A stretch of DNA of 64,000 bases from Diplosphaera chodatii (Eukaryota > Chlorophyta > Trebouxiophyceae > Prasiolales > Stichococcaceae): contig JAALGY010000037.1 in NCBI GenBank assembly GCA_032358165.1, forward strand, positions 397,001 to 461,000, read 5' to 3'. Positions 22,062 to 33,600 of the stretch are shown here, one piece after another. Each line of letters opens with the position of its first letter. The stretch's first letter is position 1. Under the pieces are notes generated by a model. The model saw only the letters and a program-made list of their open reading frames with translations, was not told where the DNA came from and searched no databases. The translations under genes and the position numbers were made by a program.

Positions 22062-25000
22062 ATGCATCAGGACGAAGCCCCACGCACCGCTGCCAACGGT
22101 ATGCGGTCCGCAGGGTCGCAGGCCTTGGACACAGAGGAGAGGGGGCAGTCAGGACAGATGGATGACACCGTCACGCATGCAGAAGGCAAGGGCCTGAAGC
22201 GGATGCTGCACAGCAAGGTGCAGGGGCGCCCCAGCGGCGGCAGCGATTTCCGGATGGAGGGTGGCACTGAACGTGACAGGTCCGCAGCACCTATCACAGA
22301 CCACCCCACACATGCTCTCCTGTGTCGATGCCCTCTACCCAACACTTTCACTCATCTGCCGGGTCCAAGGAAAAGATGTTCCAGCTCTGAACGTCGTTAC
22401 TATGTTGGGTTACTGAGAGGTGGCGCCGTCTGTTGGCCTGCAAGGCAACCACCAATCAGCACTTGCACAGACGCATGGTCGATGTTGTGACACTTCAAGT
22501 GCTTGTATGGGACCAGCAAGTCACGTGCTGAGCCGCTGCCCAGGTCAAAGTCAGGGCAGCTGCTGGATGGGGCGCTGATGGCGGGATCGGTGCAGCACAC
22601 CGCTCATAAGCAGCGGCTGGCAGTCGACGTCCCGAAATGTGAGGCGTTCGTTTTTAAGCGACCTGCAGCCCTGTACTGACTGCAGTGGATGCATCTTCAC
22701 CGACCGGGAGAGTGTTCGAGCTTGCGCTTTGTGCCTTTCACAGACGAGTATGCAACGACGGCCAACCTCACGCGGTGCAAAAGCGTGGACGAGGCCTTGT
22801 GGCAAGCCTTCTCCGAGCCAACGAAGCTGCCGCGGCATGCTGAGTCGAAGACTTCTGCGCCCAAAGCACCCTACCAGGTAAGCTCGAAAGCAATGATGCT
22901 GCACATTGCCTGACATCGGGTGAGTCGTCAAGCATGTGCTGTAGTGTCGTCTGCGCTGCTCTGCAGGAGGAAATTCGTTGTCGCAGCCTTTCAAAGGGCA
23001 AAAGGTGAGACTGTGCCAGTGCTGATTCGCCCTTGCATTCGAGTGCTGCCTGATGTGTGCGGTATGAGACATGGGTGTTCCTGCTGGATACCTGATCACA
23101 TGCTGGTGTGTTTCACAGCTGCAAGTCTGTGCTCGGGTTGCCGATGCTGCGGCCAGAAGGTCGGGTGGCAGTGATATGGAAGGGCATCATGTCCATCGTG
23201 GATATCACATACACGGCCTACCTTGTGCCACTGAGCTTCGCATACTTTCATGATGTCCGTATATTCAACTGGATGAGTGTGCTCGACATCATCGGCAGTA
23301 AGTTGCAGCGCTCCCCAGGTTGCTGTGCCCGTGGTTTTCTGGTGCCTGCAAAGGCGTGCTGCTGCATTCTGCGGCAGTAGGGTCCACCTTATCACCCTCA
23401 ACCTTTGCAGGTATTATGTATTTGCTGGACGTCTTGTTCAATTTTCACATTGGTATCGTCCTGACCAAGTCGCTGCACTCGCGGCTGGTGCTTGACGGCC
23501 TGCTGGTGGCGAGGTTGTATGTCAAACACTCGACCTTCTTCGTTGACCTCGTCGCAGCAGTCCCACTCCCTCTAGAGGTGATGCATTGGACAAACTTTTG
23601 CCATGTCGGACCGTGAGCAATAGAGCATCAGCTGGGTTCATCTGTTTGACACACCAAGTATATTGATGCAGGTGGCGCTCCTGCTCATCAAGTACGTCTC
23701 AATTCAGCACCTGTGCAGGGAGTCATGTCTTGGCATCCTGCCTGATGCTGCTGCTGCACTCCATGTCATCTGCATCGTACACACTCCAAGCCATCATTAC
23801 GGTGCCCATCTGCAATGCAGCACGTCAGACAGTCAGTTGAAGTGGCTGTCGGAGCTGACCTCGTGGCTGCGGCTTGTCCGGTTGTTGCGGCTGTACCCAC
23901 TGCTGCGCTCGTTGGTGGTGCTAAGTCTCACGGTGCGTTTATAGCAGACAGCCGCAACACACTGCGCCGGGACTCACCTGCTGATAGCTGATGCCTGGCA
24001 GAAGCATCACCTTTTGGGCACAGATGCCAACTGGATGCAAGCACACTAATGACGTGCCATTGCTCGTTGGCAGGGCCACTACAACCGGAAGATGCTGCAC
24101 TACATGCCGTCATCGCCATTGCTGGCGTTGCATGTGCTGTACATGTATCTGTTTCTCGCCAACTTCTTGGACTGCGTCTGGTGAGCATGGCATCATCCTG
24201 CAATGACTGCATTTGGCACTGCACATGCCTGGCAGCATCTGCACGTTGCCCCACACCAAGCGAGACGTTGAGCGTTCTGGTGTTAATGCCTGTAGGTACT
24301 ACACGGCAGTTGCAGAAGGGCTCGAGAATTCTTGGCTGCGGAGCGTAGGCAAGCCTGCCTGATGCCAGGCGCCCAGCGTGTGCCCGACACTGCAACCTCG
24401 CGCCTAGCCATGACCGCATGACAGTCAAGCTGGTGACATGCTGCTGTGCTGGCAATTGTTTGCAGGCAGCGTGTCGGACGACCTGACCACAGCATCTGGC
24501 GTTACAAAATACATTGCTGCTTTCTACTATGTGACCACATTCTTGTCGACCGTCGGCTTTGGCGATATCACTGCCACCACCAATGCCGAGCGCATCGTGG
24601 CAACCATCATGATGTTCGTCGGTGCGCAACTCCAAGTGCATGCACAACACAGCGCCTCTAAGGCAGACAGAATGGGATGTGACGGACAACTGCAGATGTG
24701 TGCTTGTGCCTCTGTGTGCAGGTATTTCGTTCTTTGGTTTCCTATTGGGAGTGATGCAGACGGTATGCAGCTGCAGGGACATTGCTGCAGAGCTGCTCGC
24801 ATATATTCGCCTGATGTGACAGAGCCGAGACAACGTGCTGAGCACAAGGTGGCACCTCTTCGTTGACAGGTGATTCAGCGCGGCGGTCGATCTGGCAGAC
24901 GAGCAGACCTTTTCAGATCCCGGCTTCCAGGTATCGCAGCTGGTGGCCTGCCAGCAGTGAGTGGCACTGACAACTGGTCAGTGCAGGGATGTCAGCCGCA

Positions 25001-26879
25001 CGCTGTCAGAGGCATGGTGTGACAAACCTGTGTGCAAACTGATGTTGGTGCGCCGTCTTTGCAGATGTTGAGGCATGGATGCGGTACTCAGAGCTGCCTT
25101 CGTACCTGCGGGAGAAGATCCGCGGGTACTACGCAGAGGTGTGGACGCGCCACGAAGAGGTGCGTGGCTGCGGTGCCGAGGGACCCCAGAGGACAGCTTC
25201 ATTGGGCATGCAATGGCGTTGAACATCCGTGACACGAGGCAACTGAAGCATGCGTGTGCTGTGTCTGACAGGTGGACGAGCGGCTGCTGTTTGACCAGCT
25301 GCCACACTACCTCCGTGGCGAGGTGGCCACCTTCCTGACAGACGAGATGCTGCGCGACTCTCGTGCATTTGGCAACCTGGACTCAGCATCCCGACGCCTG
25401 GTAACTTCTGTGACAGTTGCCGTGTCCCTTGGGTGATGTAGCTCTGCCTGTGTTCTTGAGCTCAGCATGAAAGGTCATCCAGTAGACGATATGGCAGCGC
25501 CTGAAGGCGGTAACTCTGCATGCATCCGCAGCAGCTGGACACCTTCAGCTCGTTTTGCTCAACCAAAAGTGGAACTGCACTGCAGATCGCGGCCATGTTC
25601 AGGCCGGTGCCCACGGCGCCGGGGCACGACCTGTTCCCGCAGGGCGCCCATGCCGACTGCCTGTACGTGCTGCAGGATGGGGAGGTATGAGGGCCACAAT
25701 AACGCTGCACTCCAACACCGTCTGCCATAAGACCATGTGCCTGTTCCAAGCAGCGGACCACCACCGGCTGCTGCACACATGTGTTCAAGACTTCTGACAC
25801 TGAAATTTGGTATGCCTCCATGCTGCAGTTGGCAGTGTACAGAAACACAATCGAGATTGAGCGCATCGGCGCTCCCTACCTCGTTGGTGGGTACCGCCTA
25901 TGCTTTAGGTAGACATGCCCAGGTGAAGTGCAAGGCATTCCTTCTGACAGCATCCTCATGCGATCTTCTGTGCTTTAGGCGAGCTGTCGGTGCTGAACGT
26001 CCTGGCTCCCGAAGACGACGATGAGCCTCCGGTCCGGCACCCAGTGTGCGTAAGGTAGGCTGGGCCCGTGCAATCAGGTCCCGCAAACCTCCCCATCTTG
26101 ACCTGTACAACTGAGCGACTATCCAGACCAGACCAGACCAGGTGTGGACCACCAGCTGCTGTGTGCCACATGTGGAGGCGACCAAGCGTGCAGCATGTGA
26201 TCTGTCCTTGTGCAGGGCGATGTCGCTGTCGATGCTGTGGGAGCTGCGCATGTCGGACCTGCACCCGCTGCTGAACTCGCACCCGCACCTGCAACACGAC
26301 CTGTGCGCCGACGTCATCGAGGTGACTGCCTGAGACACCCTTTGCGCAATGCTGCTAGAGTGGGAGCGGCCCGGTCCAACTTGCCGCTGGTGCTGCAAAG
26401 CTGAGAAGAGCAGTCGGGCGCTGCGCACACAACACTTGTCTGCTAATGCTGCCTGGCACGAGCAGCTGAGTCAGGCACCGAGCAGCTGCAGTGCGACTGC
26501 TGAACCCTCTGCGTGCAGTTCGTCGACCGGCTCGGGCAGCAGCAGCCGCACGAGAAGTGCTGGCAGGACCTCATGGCGCGGGCGAAGCGGCGGGAGGCGG
26601 AGCTGAAAGATCCCAAGGTTGACCAATCCGGAATTCGTACCATATCTGACGCAGCACGTTGGCCCAGCTGGTGGCTCTGCTATCTGTCACCAACCAGGTG
26701 GAATTGCGTGCATTACCTCCAACTTGAACTGGAGGCACTGTGGCAGTCGTTGAAGGTGACGCTGTGCTGCGCAGGCGGACGACCCGTCAGCCCATGCGGG
26801 TGAGCCAGCGCCTGAGGAGGAGGAGCACCGCCATGGGCTGCTGCGACGGCGCGCCTCTGCCAGCATGCCCAGCGAGTAG
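22062..26879 (+). CDS. Voltage-gated-type potassium channel with C-linker and cyclic-nucleotide-binding-like domain
   Basis: About 17 exons. A hydrophilic N-terminus (from ATG 22062; second exon near 22690-22877) leads to S1 (IWKGIMSIVDITYTAYLVP, about 23170-23290), S2-S3 (MYLLDVLFNFHIGIVLTKSL and YVKHSTFFVDLVAAVPLPLE, about 23412-23578), S4 (SWLRLVRLLRLYPLLRSL, about 23838-23931), S5 (LLALHVLYMYLFLANFLDCV, about 24120-24180) and a pore exon (about 24471-24612) with filter TVGFGD at 24549-24566. S6 is GISFFGFLLGVMQT. The C-linker (VEAWMRYSELPSYLREKI, then VDERLLFDQLPHYLRGE) and a CNBD follow (FRPVPTAPGHDLFPQGAHAD, LYVLQDGE, GELSVLNVL, VRAMSLSMLWELRMSDLHPL). An acidic tail ends at 26879. The filter predicts K+ selectivity; the domain order is that of HCN/KCNH/plant Shaker channels. 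Ligand binding is doubtful because the phosphate-binding cassette is altered. Few S4 arginines suggest weak voltage sensing. The first intron positions are uncertain. Confidence 0.88.
24549..24566 (+). other. K+ channel selectivity filter TVGFGD
   Basis: ACC GTC GGC TTT GGC GAT encodes the pore signature TVGFGD, preceded by YYVTTFLS. This identifies the channel as potassium-selective rather than a non-selective CNG channel. Confidence 0.9.
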
Positions 26880-27346
26880 ACGAGAGAGTAGCAGTACCAA
26901 CAACGCACTTGCTCGGATACGATGCTCGTCATCAGCAGTATCACGTCGTTAGCCCAGCAGCTGCTGCCACGGACTTGATATGGGGGCCTGCCCCGGCAAC
27001 TACTTATCAGTCAGCTGCGCATCTTCAAGCGACCCTGAAGAGCTGTGCAACAGTGCAGCACACAGTGCTTCATCGAGCTCGCATGCATTCTGACTGCAAT
27101 AAATATTTCGACTGACTGCTGCTGTCTGCTTTGACCGAATTTGGTCCAGAACACTTGTGCGGTGCCCTGTGATTTGATGCATGCATATAATCTGTTTTGT
27201 GATTTTGATGTGCGATGGACTTGACAACCTACTTGAAGTTGGTCAGCAGTTCTGGATATCAGTTGCCTATACATTCAAGACTGCTACGGACGGAGAATGT
27301 ACGCTGCTACGGACGGAGAATGTACGCTGCTTTTCAAGTTGCCTAC
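26880..27346. other. Intergenic between convergent genes
   Basis: About 470 bases between the ends of the channel gene (+) and ALG2 (-). AT-richer than the surroundings, with a short tandem duplication at its right edge. No gene seen. Confidence 0.4.
27281..27330. repeat. Two-copy 23-bp tandem duplication
   Basis: The unit CTGCTACGGACGGAGAATGT plus ACG occurs twice in direct succession just downstream of the ALG2 stop codon. It lies in presumed 3' untranslated sequence. Confidence 0.85.
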
Positions 27347-29839
27347 TCACGCCAGCATCCGTCGGATGATGGTCTCCAATGCTGCGCCAAATTTCGCCCT
27401 GGAGAAGTTGCCTTCCACATGCTCACGCGCCTGCCGCCCCATGTCTTCGGCCATCTCCTCATCCTGCAACGTCGTGTGACAATCAACCAACCTCACAGAT
27501 TGCAGCTGCGCTTGAACACCCGTTTGAGGATGTGCATTGGGCACAGCATGCATGCAAGGTCACAGGTGAGGCAATATGCCACACCGGGCCGCAGCTGACC
27601 ACCGCACCTGCAGCTGCAGCATTGCCGCCGCAAAGCTGGCGGGCGTCGGCTCGCACAGGAAGCCGGTGCGGCCGTGCACCACGCTCTCACGCGGACCCCC
27701 GCTGTTGCATGCAACCACTGGCCGCCCCGCCGCCATAGCCTGCATCGGTTCAGCGTGGCACAGTGGCGAAGGTTACCGGCATGGCTGAGAAAGCGCAGGG
27801 CACACATTCACCAGAGCGGTCACCAAAGCCACACTGCAACATCAAAGCAGCAGAGGGCACAGCAGGGAATTCACCTCCAGAGGCACGATGCCAAAGTGCT
27901 CATCGGTGGGCGTGTACAGGACAGCGGCCGCAGCAGCCAGCAGCATGCCCTTCGTCTCATGCGAGAACGAGGGCAGCAACCGCACCTGCGAAGCAAAACG
28001 TCAACTGCAGTCACTACAAGCTGTCACACACAGCAGGTCAGCGTTCAGATGTCCCCTTGGCCGATCGTGCTTGCTGAACGGTGTCCAGCTCGTGACGAGC
28101 AGTTGCAGCTCCCACAGTATGAGCGAGCGCCTGCGCGTGGCTCGTGCCACATGCAGCCAGCGGGCGGACCTGCTTGGCCAGGCCCAGCTCGTCGACCAGC
28201 GCCCGCAGCTCCTGCAGGTACTGCCGCGCCTCCAGCAGCCGCTCGTCATACCCGCCCGCCAGCACCAGGCTGCTGGGCTCCCTGCCCTCCGCCGCCAGCC
28301 CCGCATTCAGGCGTGCCAGCGCCCGAACCGCCAGCTCGACATTCTGCTCGGCAGCACCCCAGCCTGATCAGGCTCGGTCCCACAGCAGCCATAGCACCCG
28401 TGGTGCTGACCTTGTCATGTCGGTGGACAAGTAAGACTGGCTGGGTGAGGTAGTGTACTGTAGTGTGCACTCTCTGGAGTGCAGTGGCACCCCTGGAGGA
28501 GAAGACGGGGGAATTTACAAACACACACCTTCTTTCGTTCGAAACGGTTGATGGAGAGGAAGCAGCAGCCAGTGCCCAGCAGCGGCAGAAAGTCAGGTGC
28601 CGCGGCCCGCTGTCGGCTCTCCGCCAGCTCCTCGTCTGACGGAATGCTGACGGCTGGGTACAGCACGCCAGGCACAATGCCCCGCCGCTGCAGCCGCCGG
28701 AATGTGTCTGCAAACACGCCTGCAGCAAGGCAGCAGACGTTTCAAGCATCGCGCCCCTTTTCTTGAGAGGTAACATGGCGTCTTGCCTGGCTTGAAAGCT
28801 GCCAGAGGCATGGCGAGGCAGTACAAACATGCAGCTCACAGCTGCATGGTTGCACCTCTGGTGAACTTGCTGTTCACGAGGATGCAGTCGGCGGCGCCAG
28901 TGGAGGACTGTTCCGCAAAGTCTAGCGGCAGGCGGTACAGCGAGTGCAGCACCGAGTGCCGCTGAGACAGCAGCAGATCTGGAAAGTGGCAGTAGAACAC
29001 CACCTGATGCACCGTGTGAGCCTGTGTCAGCCACCGCTGTCTAGTCCGCGAGCAGTGTGCTGCACTGTTTGAACGAGGTGACATCATCTGTGCAGCTTTT
29101 ACCTTGGCTCGGGTGAGCAGCTTCAGAATGGGCACAACCACCGACACCTGGTCCACAATTGTGACGTCATACTGCTGCCTCGTCCTGCAAACGCCAAGTC
29201 AGTGAGCCTCCAGCTTGAACTATACATGCAATCTGCTGACTCGCATGCTCATACAAGTTACAGCACGGTGATGACCACGAAGCACAAGCAGATCCCTCTG
29301 TGTTCAGATGTTCATCACCGTAAGCTGCACTGAGCTCACCAAAGTGATGTCCAGGCAAGCCAGAGCGCGACCAGGATGCAGCGGATGTAGGCACACAGTG
29401 CCATTGCTCTGTAAAGCACATGCCGCGGGAACCAGCTCCCCGCCACCGTCACATGAAATGCGCCAGACAGGGTCTCCTCGAAGCAGTGCTTCTGGTCATG
29501 GTGCGCGGTGTAGACATCCACCTGCAATGGCAGGTGGCACGTGCTAAGATGATAGCACTGTGAGCATCGTGATGTGTGCCTCGTCAGCTTACAAGCTTGT
29601 AAACTCTGCTCACCGTGTGTCCCAAGCGTGACAGCTCGCAGGCTGCATCTACAATCAGCCGCTCAGCACCTGCATGCAAGCTTGTTGCTCATGTGCCAAT
29701 CAACAGCTGCGTTGATGATTGTGTTAGTGGTCTTGTTGGTAGCAGAACTGTCGAGAGGCCAGGAACTTGGTGCATCGCTGTGCTTACCGCCGATACCCAG
29801 GTCGGGATGGCAGAATGCCACCCTCAGCTTCGCCCCCAT
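27347..29839 (-). CDS. ALG2: Alpha-1,3/1,6-mannosyltransferase ALG2
   Basis: Ten exons in phase, 414 residues: 29788-29839, 29614-29669, 29340-29521, 29103-29184, 28856-29003, 28529-28719, 28170-28343, 27875-27985, 27608-27739, 27347-27463. ALG2 adds the second and third mannoses to the lipid-linked oligosaccharide on the cytosolic face of the ER (N-glycan precursor). Seen in order: LRVAFCHPDLGIGGAERLIV, VDVYTAHHDQKHCFEET, a hydrophobic stretch (ALCAYIRCILVALWLAWT), FYCHFPDLLLSQR, DCILVNSKFTRGVFADTFRR, FLSINRFERKKNVELAVRAL, LVLAGGYDERLLEA, LYTPTDEHFGIVPLEAM with the EX7E-type catalytic motif of GT4 enzymes, and GRPVVACNSGGPRESV with TGFLCEPTP. Length matches human ALG2 (416). All junctions fit and no defect is visible. 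Confidence 0.97.
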
Positions 29840-29944
29840 CACCTCCCCTGCCCTCAACTTGCGGCGTCACCTGCACAAAGACGCCCAATACTGTGCAAAC
29901 GACATCTCACGAGCGTGACAGCGGCTGGTGGCGCACATGCGTCC

Positions 29945-30890
29945 TCACCTGACACAGGAGTACATGGCGAACTCGGGTGACAAGTTTTCCAGGCCGTCCG
30001 TGCACAGGGTGGGCAGCTCCCGAGGACCAAAGATGCGAATCTGTCGCAGGTGGGTGTCCCGCCCGTTCTGATGGTTCAGCAGCACTGCCACCTGCACCAG
30101 GAACGCCTTCAAGGGTGTGCCGTCCCTGCACAGCACCACAGTCGAGCTGCTGTCAGCGGAGTCAGCAATGTGGAAGGCATGCACCAGACTACAGCTGTCA
30201 TAGCAAGGCACACTCACGGCTGGTCGTGCGGACAAAGCGGGATGTTGCACCAGCCCTGTGGGTTCGTCAGCGTCTGCAGGTGCACCTGTGCAGCTCGAAG
30301 CAACATGAGTGCCCTCACGGGCTGAAGTTAGTAAAGCGCAATGGCAGTACAACATCGTTCTCAATGTTGCTGGAATCCCCACCTCCTTCAAGTCAGCATA
30401 TGTGGTGCCAGCACGGATCGCTATCTTGCTCGGCGTGTAACTCTCGTCGAGCTTGAAATCCAGCAGCAGCGCAATAGCGCTCAGCCTGACCTGCATGTGA
30501 TGTCATTGAAGAGCGTCATGGCGTGACCAGCTTTGGCACAACCTTGATGTCGACACCAGCACATGCTTCACCGTGATTGAAGTGGGGACCTCCAGGATGA
30601 TACTGTGATACTGGATGCGGTTGCACCTTCCGCTGGAATTGGATGTTAACCAGGTGTGGTTGCGCGCCGTCGCTCTGCCAGTAGGTGTCGTCTTTGCCGT
30701 CGCGCAGCGCCTCTACTCCGTTGCCCGGCTTTGCACTGGTGACCTGAACTGAAGACTGTGCATTCAGCGGGGTGCATGCAATACTGGCAGGAAAGGGAGG
30801 TGCATGTGCCTCCGCTGCAGCAACGATCATCTGTCAGGCCGGGTGCAGGGCACGCGGTTCACCGTCCAGACAGCGAGATGTCCGATCTCC
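29945..30890 (-). CDS. APC10: Anaphase-promoting complex subunit 10 (APC10/DOC1), first exon not located
   Basis: Five in-phase exons: 30863-30890, 30627-30743, 30383-30490, 30218-30273, 29945-30125. They encode the DOC (beta-jellyroll) domain: [105 protein letters not shown], and a terminal YSCVR, the C-terminal Ile/Arg-type tail that docks on CDC27. APC10 is the processivity subunit of the APC/C ubiquitin ligase and co-recognises D-box substrates. The exon at 30863-30890 starts with one base of a split codon, so at least one upstream exon with the ATG exists between about 30.9 and 31.3 kb. I could not choose it, so the span given is 5'-incomplete. Confidence 0.93.
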
Positions 30891-31468
30891 CTATGGTCTG
30901 GCCCAAGATGGAGCATCTACAATTAGCACTGCAGGTTGCTGCACCCGACAGGAGCGGCTCTGAACTTGTCTGCAATCAACAGGCGAGTCAGTCGATCTTC
31001 ACGATCGATCATCACGCTGATCACGCTCGCTTTTGTATCAAGGCTGTTGAATTCGGCAGTGTAGAAGCATGAGAGTGCTGTGTTGACGCACGGCGACACT
31101 CTACAATGGACGACAGGACGAGTCTGTCCGTTAGTCATCAGCGGCATTTCATGCTAGCTAGGGTTCGCTGAAGCCAGGCTCCACCTGCATCTTGCACGTC
31201 AGTGTGGTGCCACTCATGCTTCACCTCAGTCTGCCCTGCAGCACATGGAATACCTGCACAGCAAGGGACTCATCACGCTAGGACATGTTGTGCCATGTTG
31301 GCGCACAGGGCGAAGCGAAACTCATGCAGCAGGTTAATGCGCGCTGTGTCTACGGTCTTGCCATGATGTTTCCGTACCTGCAGCCGAAGGTTTTGGTCGA
31401 CTATGGTCAACATGCTGCTATACCGCTGAAGTTCCAAACACCTCTACAGTGCCGCTCATGTGTGTTTG
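30891..31468. other. Likely 5' exon(s) of APC10 and spacer
   Basis: About 580 bases between the confirmed APC10 exons and the end of the FHA gene. The missing APC10 start must lie here, for example at an ATG near 31213 or 31155 on the minus strand; neither could be tied in phase with confidence. Confidence 0.4.
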
Positions 31469-33043
31469 TTACAGATCCTTTGACGGCGGGGGCAGATCAT
31501 CGTAGAAGCTACTGGAACGCCCTTGGTGTTCCACAAACTTCCTGAACTCCTCCTGCGCCAGGCGTTTGACCTTTTCAGCGTGGCTGACCTCAGCTGCAGC
31601 CAGCTTGGGCCGTGCAGCCGAAGGTGCGGCCTCTCCATCAGCCTCCGGTGCAGCCTTGGCAGGGGCTGGCCGCACCACCTGCGAGACTAGGCTGGCGAAG
31701 CGACCTTCCGGCTGCTGCGCCGAAGCAGCAACTGGGCCCACGTTGGCGGGAGGTGGCATGCCATTGCCGAACGTGATGACCTCCTCCAGGCGAGTGGTGG
31801 CATTTTGCCGCTTCTCATCTGGACCTGCCGTCGGATTAGACGCATTCACTTCAGACTGCTCCCAGGCCCAGCCGCTACAGACAAGTCGCGCTGGACGCAA
31901 CCCAGACGTACAAGCACAGCACACCTGCAGCATCTGCCTCATCCGGCCAGGATACGCTGCGCTTTCTGCTCCTGTCATCGTTGCTGCTGGGCCGGCGCTT
32001 CAGTGTATACCGGCGTGTGGACGCGCCAAAGTGCAGTTCGTCACCCTCACGTAGATCCCTCGGCACATACTGCATGTTGTCACCCAGACCGCCAATGTTG
32101 AGTGTTTGATCGGCTGTCCAAACCGTGTTGTACGCATGTTGTACGTAACCAGTGCCAGACCTTGGTAAGGCGCTCACTCCCCACAAAGGTGCCGTGCGCT
32201 GAGTCCATGTCCATTAAAACTGCCTGCCCGTCTGGCCTGAAGCACAGTAAGGCGTGCTGCCGGCTGATGCTGGCATGCTCCAGCTGTACATCTGCTGATG
32301 CCAGCCTGCAGGTGAGCAGCTTGACACGTCAAATAACCACTCCCCAGGACAGCCTCAGCCTGCAGTGAGGGTGCCGAATGAACTGAGCCTGATGTGACAT
32401 CAACGACAACCAAACCCGTTGCTTGCCAAACGGCCACACCTGCCGAAAAGCGTGCCCTTCTCCTGGACTGGCAATGTCTGCACGACTACTGCATCTTTTG
32501 TCGCCTGCAGCATCATGCCAGGCGGCGGTTCTGCAGCCCACGGCGGCAGCTTCGGTCCAGGTGGTACAGCGGCTGCAGGCACATGCGCTGCCGGACGCTC
32601 CGTCACTGATGCAGTCATGCGAGCTGCGGTTTGCGAGGCCTGCGGGTGAGGGAAGGGCTGTGGCAGGGCAAACACTCGTGCATCGATGTTCACAGCATCC
32701 ACATGGGTGAGGGCAAGGCATGGTGAAGCTGCAGTTCGGCAGGTACTTCGGTGTATCCACCTGCTGTACTTGCGCCTGCGCTCGCCGTGACAACGTTACA
32801 GTCGCTGGGCGGTGCTGCACTGTTTCGCTGGATCCCATGCCTGATTTGCGCATAATAACGGCCGTGTCAGTCTGCTCTGCAAACGATATTGCAGTTGTAG
32901 CTGTGCATTCGCAAGACGCCACCACCACCTGTGTCAGCCTTTATGAACGCCTGAAGCCCGGTCCTTGCAACCTGGCCAGCGGGTCTTTGTGCTGCAGCGT
33001 TGTCGCCATCGTCGCGGCCGTCGCGACCGCTCCATCTGTCCAT
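31469..33043 (-). CDS. FHA-domain protein, NIPP1-like
   Basis: Five exons in phase, 305 residues: 32972-33043, 32440-32639, 32161-32305, 31956-32069, 31469-31855. A polar start (MDRWSGRDGRDDGDN) leads to a Pro-rich segment (LPPWAAEPPPGM), then a forkhead-associated domain: GTLFGR, LEHASISRQHALLCF, VLMDMDSAHGTFVGSERL, LREGDELHFGASTRRYTLKR. The FGR, SRxH and HGT elements that build the phosphothreonine pocket are intact. HFGASTRRYTLKRRP resembles the edge of the NIPP1 (PPP1R8) FHA domain. The rest is a charged tail (ARPKLAAAEVSHAEKVKRLA, then FRKFVEHQGRSSSFYDDL). No RVxF PP1-docking motif was evident, so a PP1-inhibitor role is not shown. Role in nuclear RNA processing or signalling is inference from family resemblance. 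Confidence 0.88.
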
Positions 33044-33600
33044 AATCGCGACTGGTGATGCACCTCCAATATAGCACAGCACCAGATCTTCCGTTCTGCA
33101 ACCTATTGCGCTTCCAGGAGCCCACGGCGCTAGGGTGCTGATGCTCGCTGAACACAGTGAATCTCGAGAGCCGGTACTACCATCAATTGGACTGCGAATC
33201 GATCGTCTGGGCTGACGTTTGTTGACATCGCGAACAATGCATACCAACAAGATCGCAACAGCGTGCAAGTTCCAGGCGAGTCAGCATCCAGCCAGCAGCA
33301 TTCACAGCTTCCCTCGCCATGCATCTGCTCTTCTGCTGGCGCTTTGATGTTTGTCAGAGAGGCTCCTGCACGCCGACATATATACCTCCATATCGCCTAC
33401 CATACGCTGAACGCTGCTTTGCGCAATCCAATGTGATGGTGGTTTGCACAGATCACATCTGATGGCTACAGCCAAGCCAGTATATGCACGTGCGTTCACG
33501 GACGCTTCGTGAGTTCTGCCTGGCAGCACTACATGCTTGAGTGATCAGACGCAGTCGCTGCCCATCACGGGCTCACAGCACGCCGCTCCGGCAGCAGAGC
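33044..33600. other. Divergent intergenic region
   Basis: About 560 bases between the starts of the FHA gene (-) and SEC20 (+). Contains CATATATACC near 33376. No gene seen. Confidence 0.4.

Noticed and set aside
23928..24845. Minus-strand open frame of 305 codons across the channel pore
   Set aside because: It overlaps the S5, pore and S6 exons, which are unmistakable on the plus strand; the antisense product has no recognisable feature.
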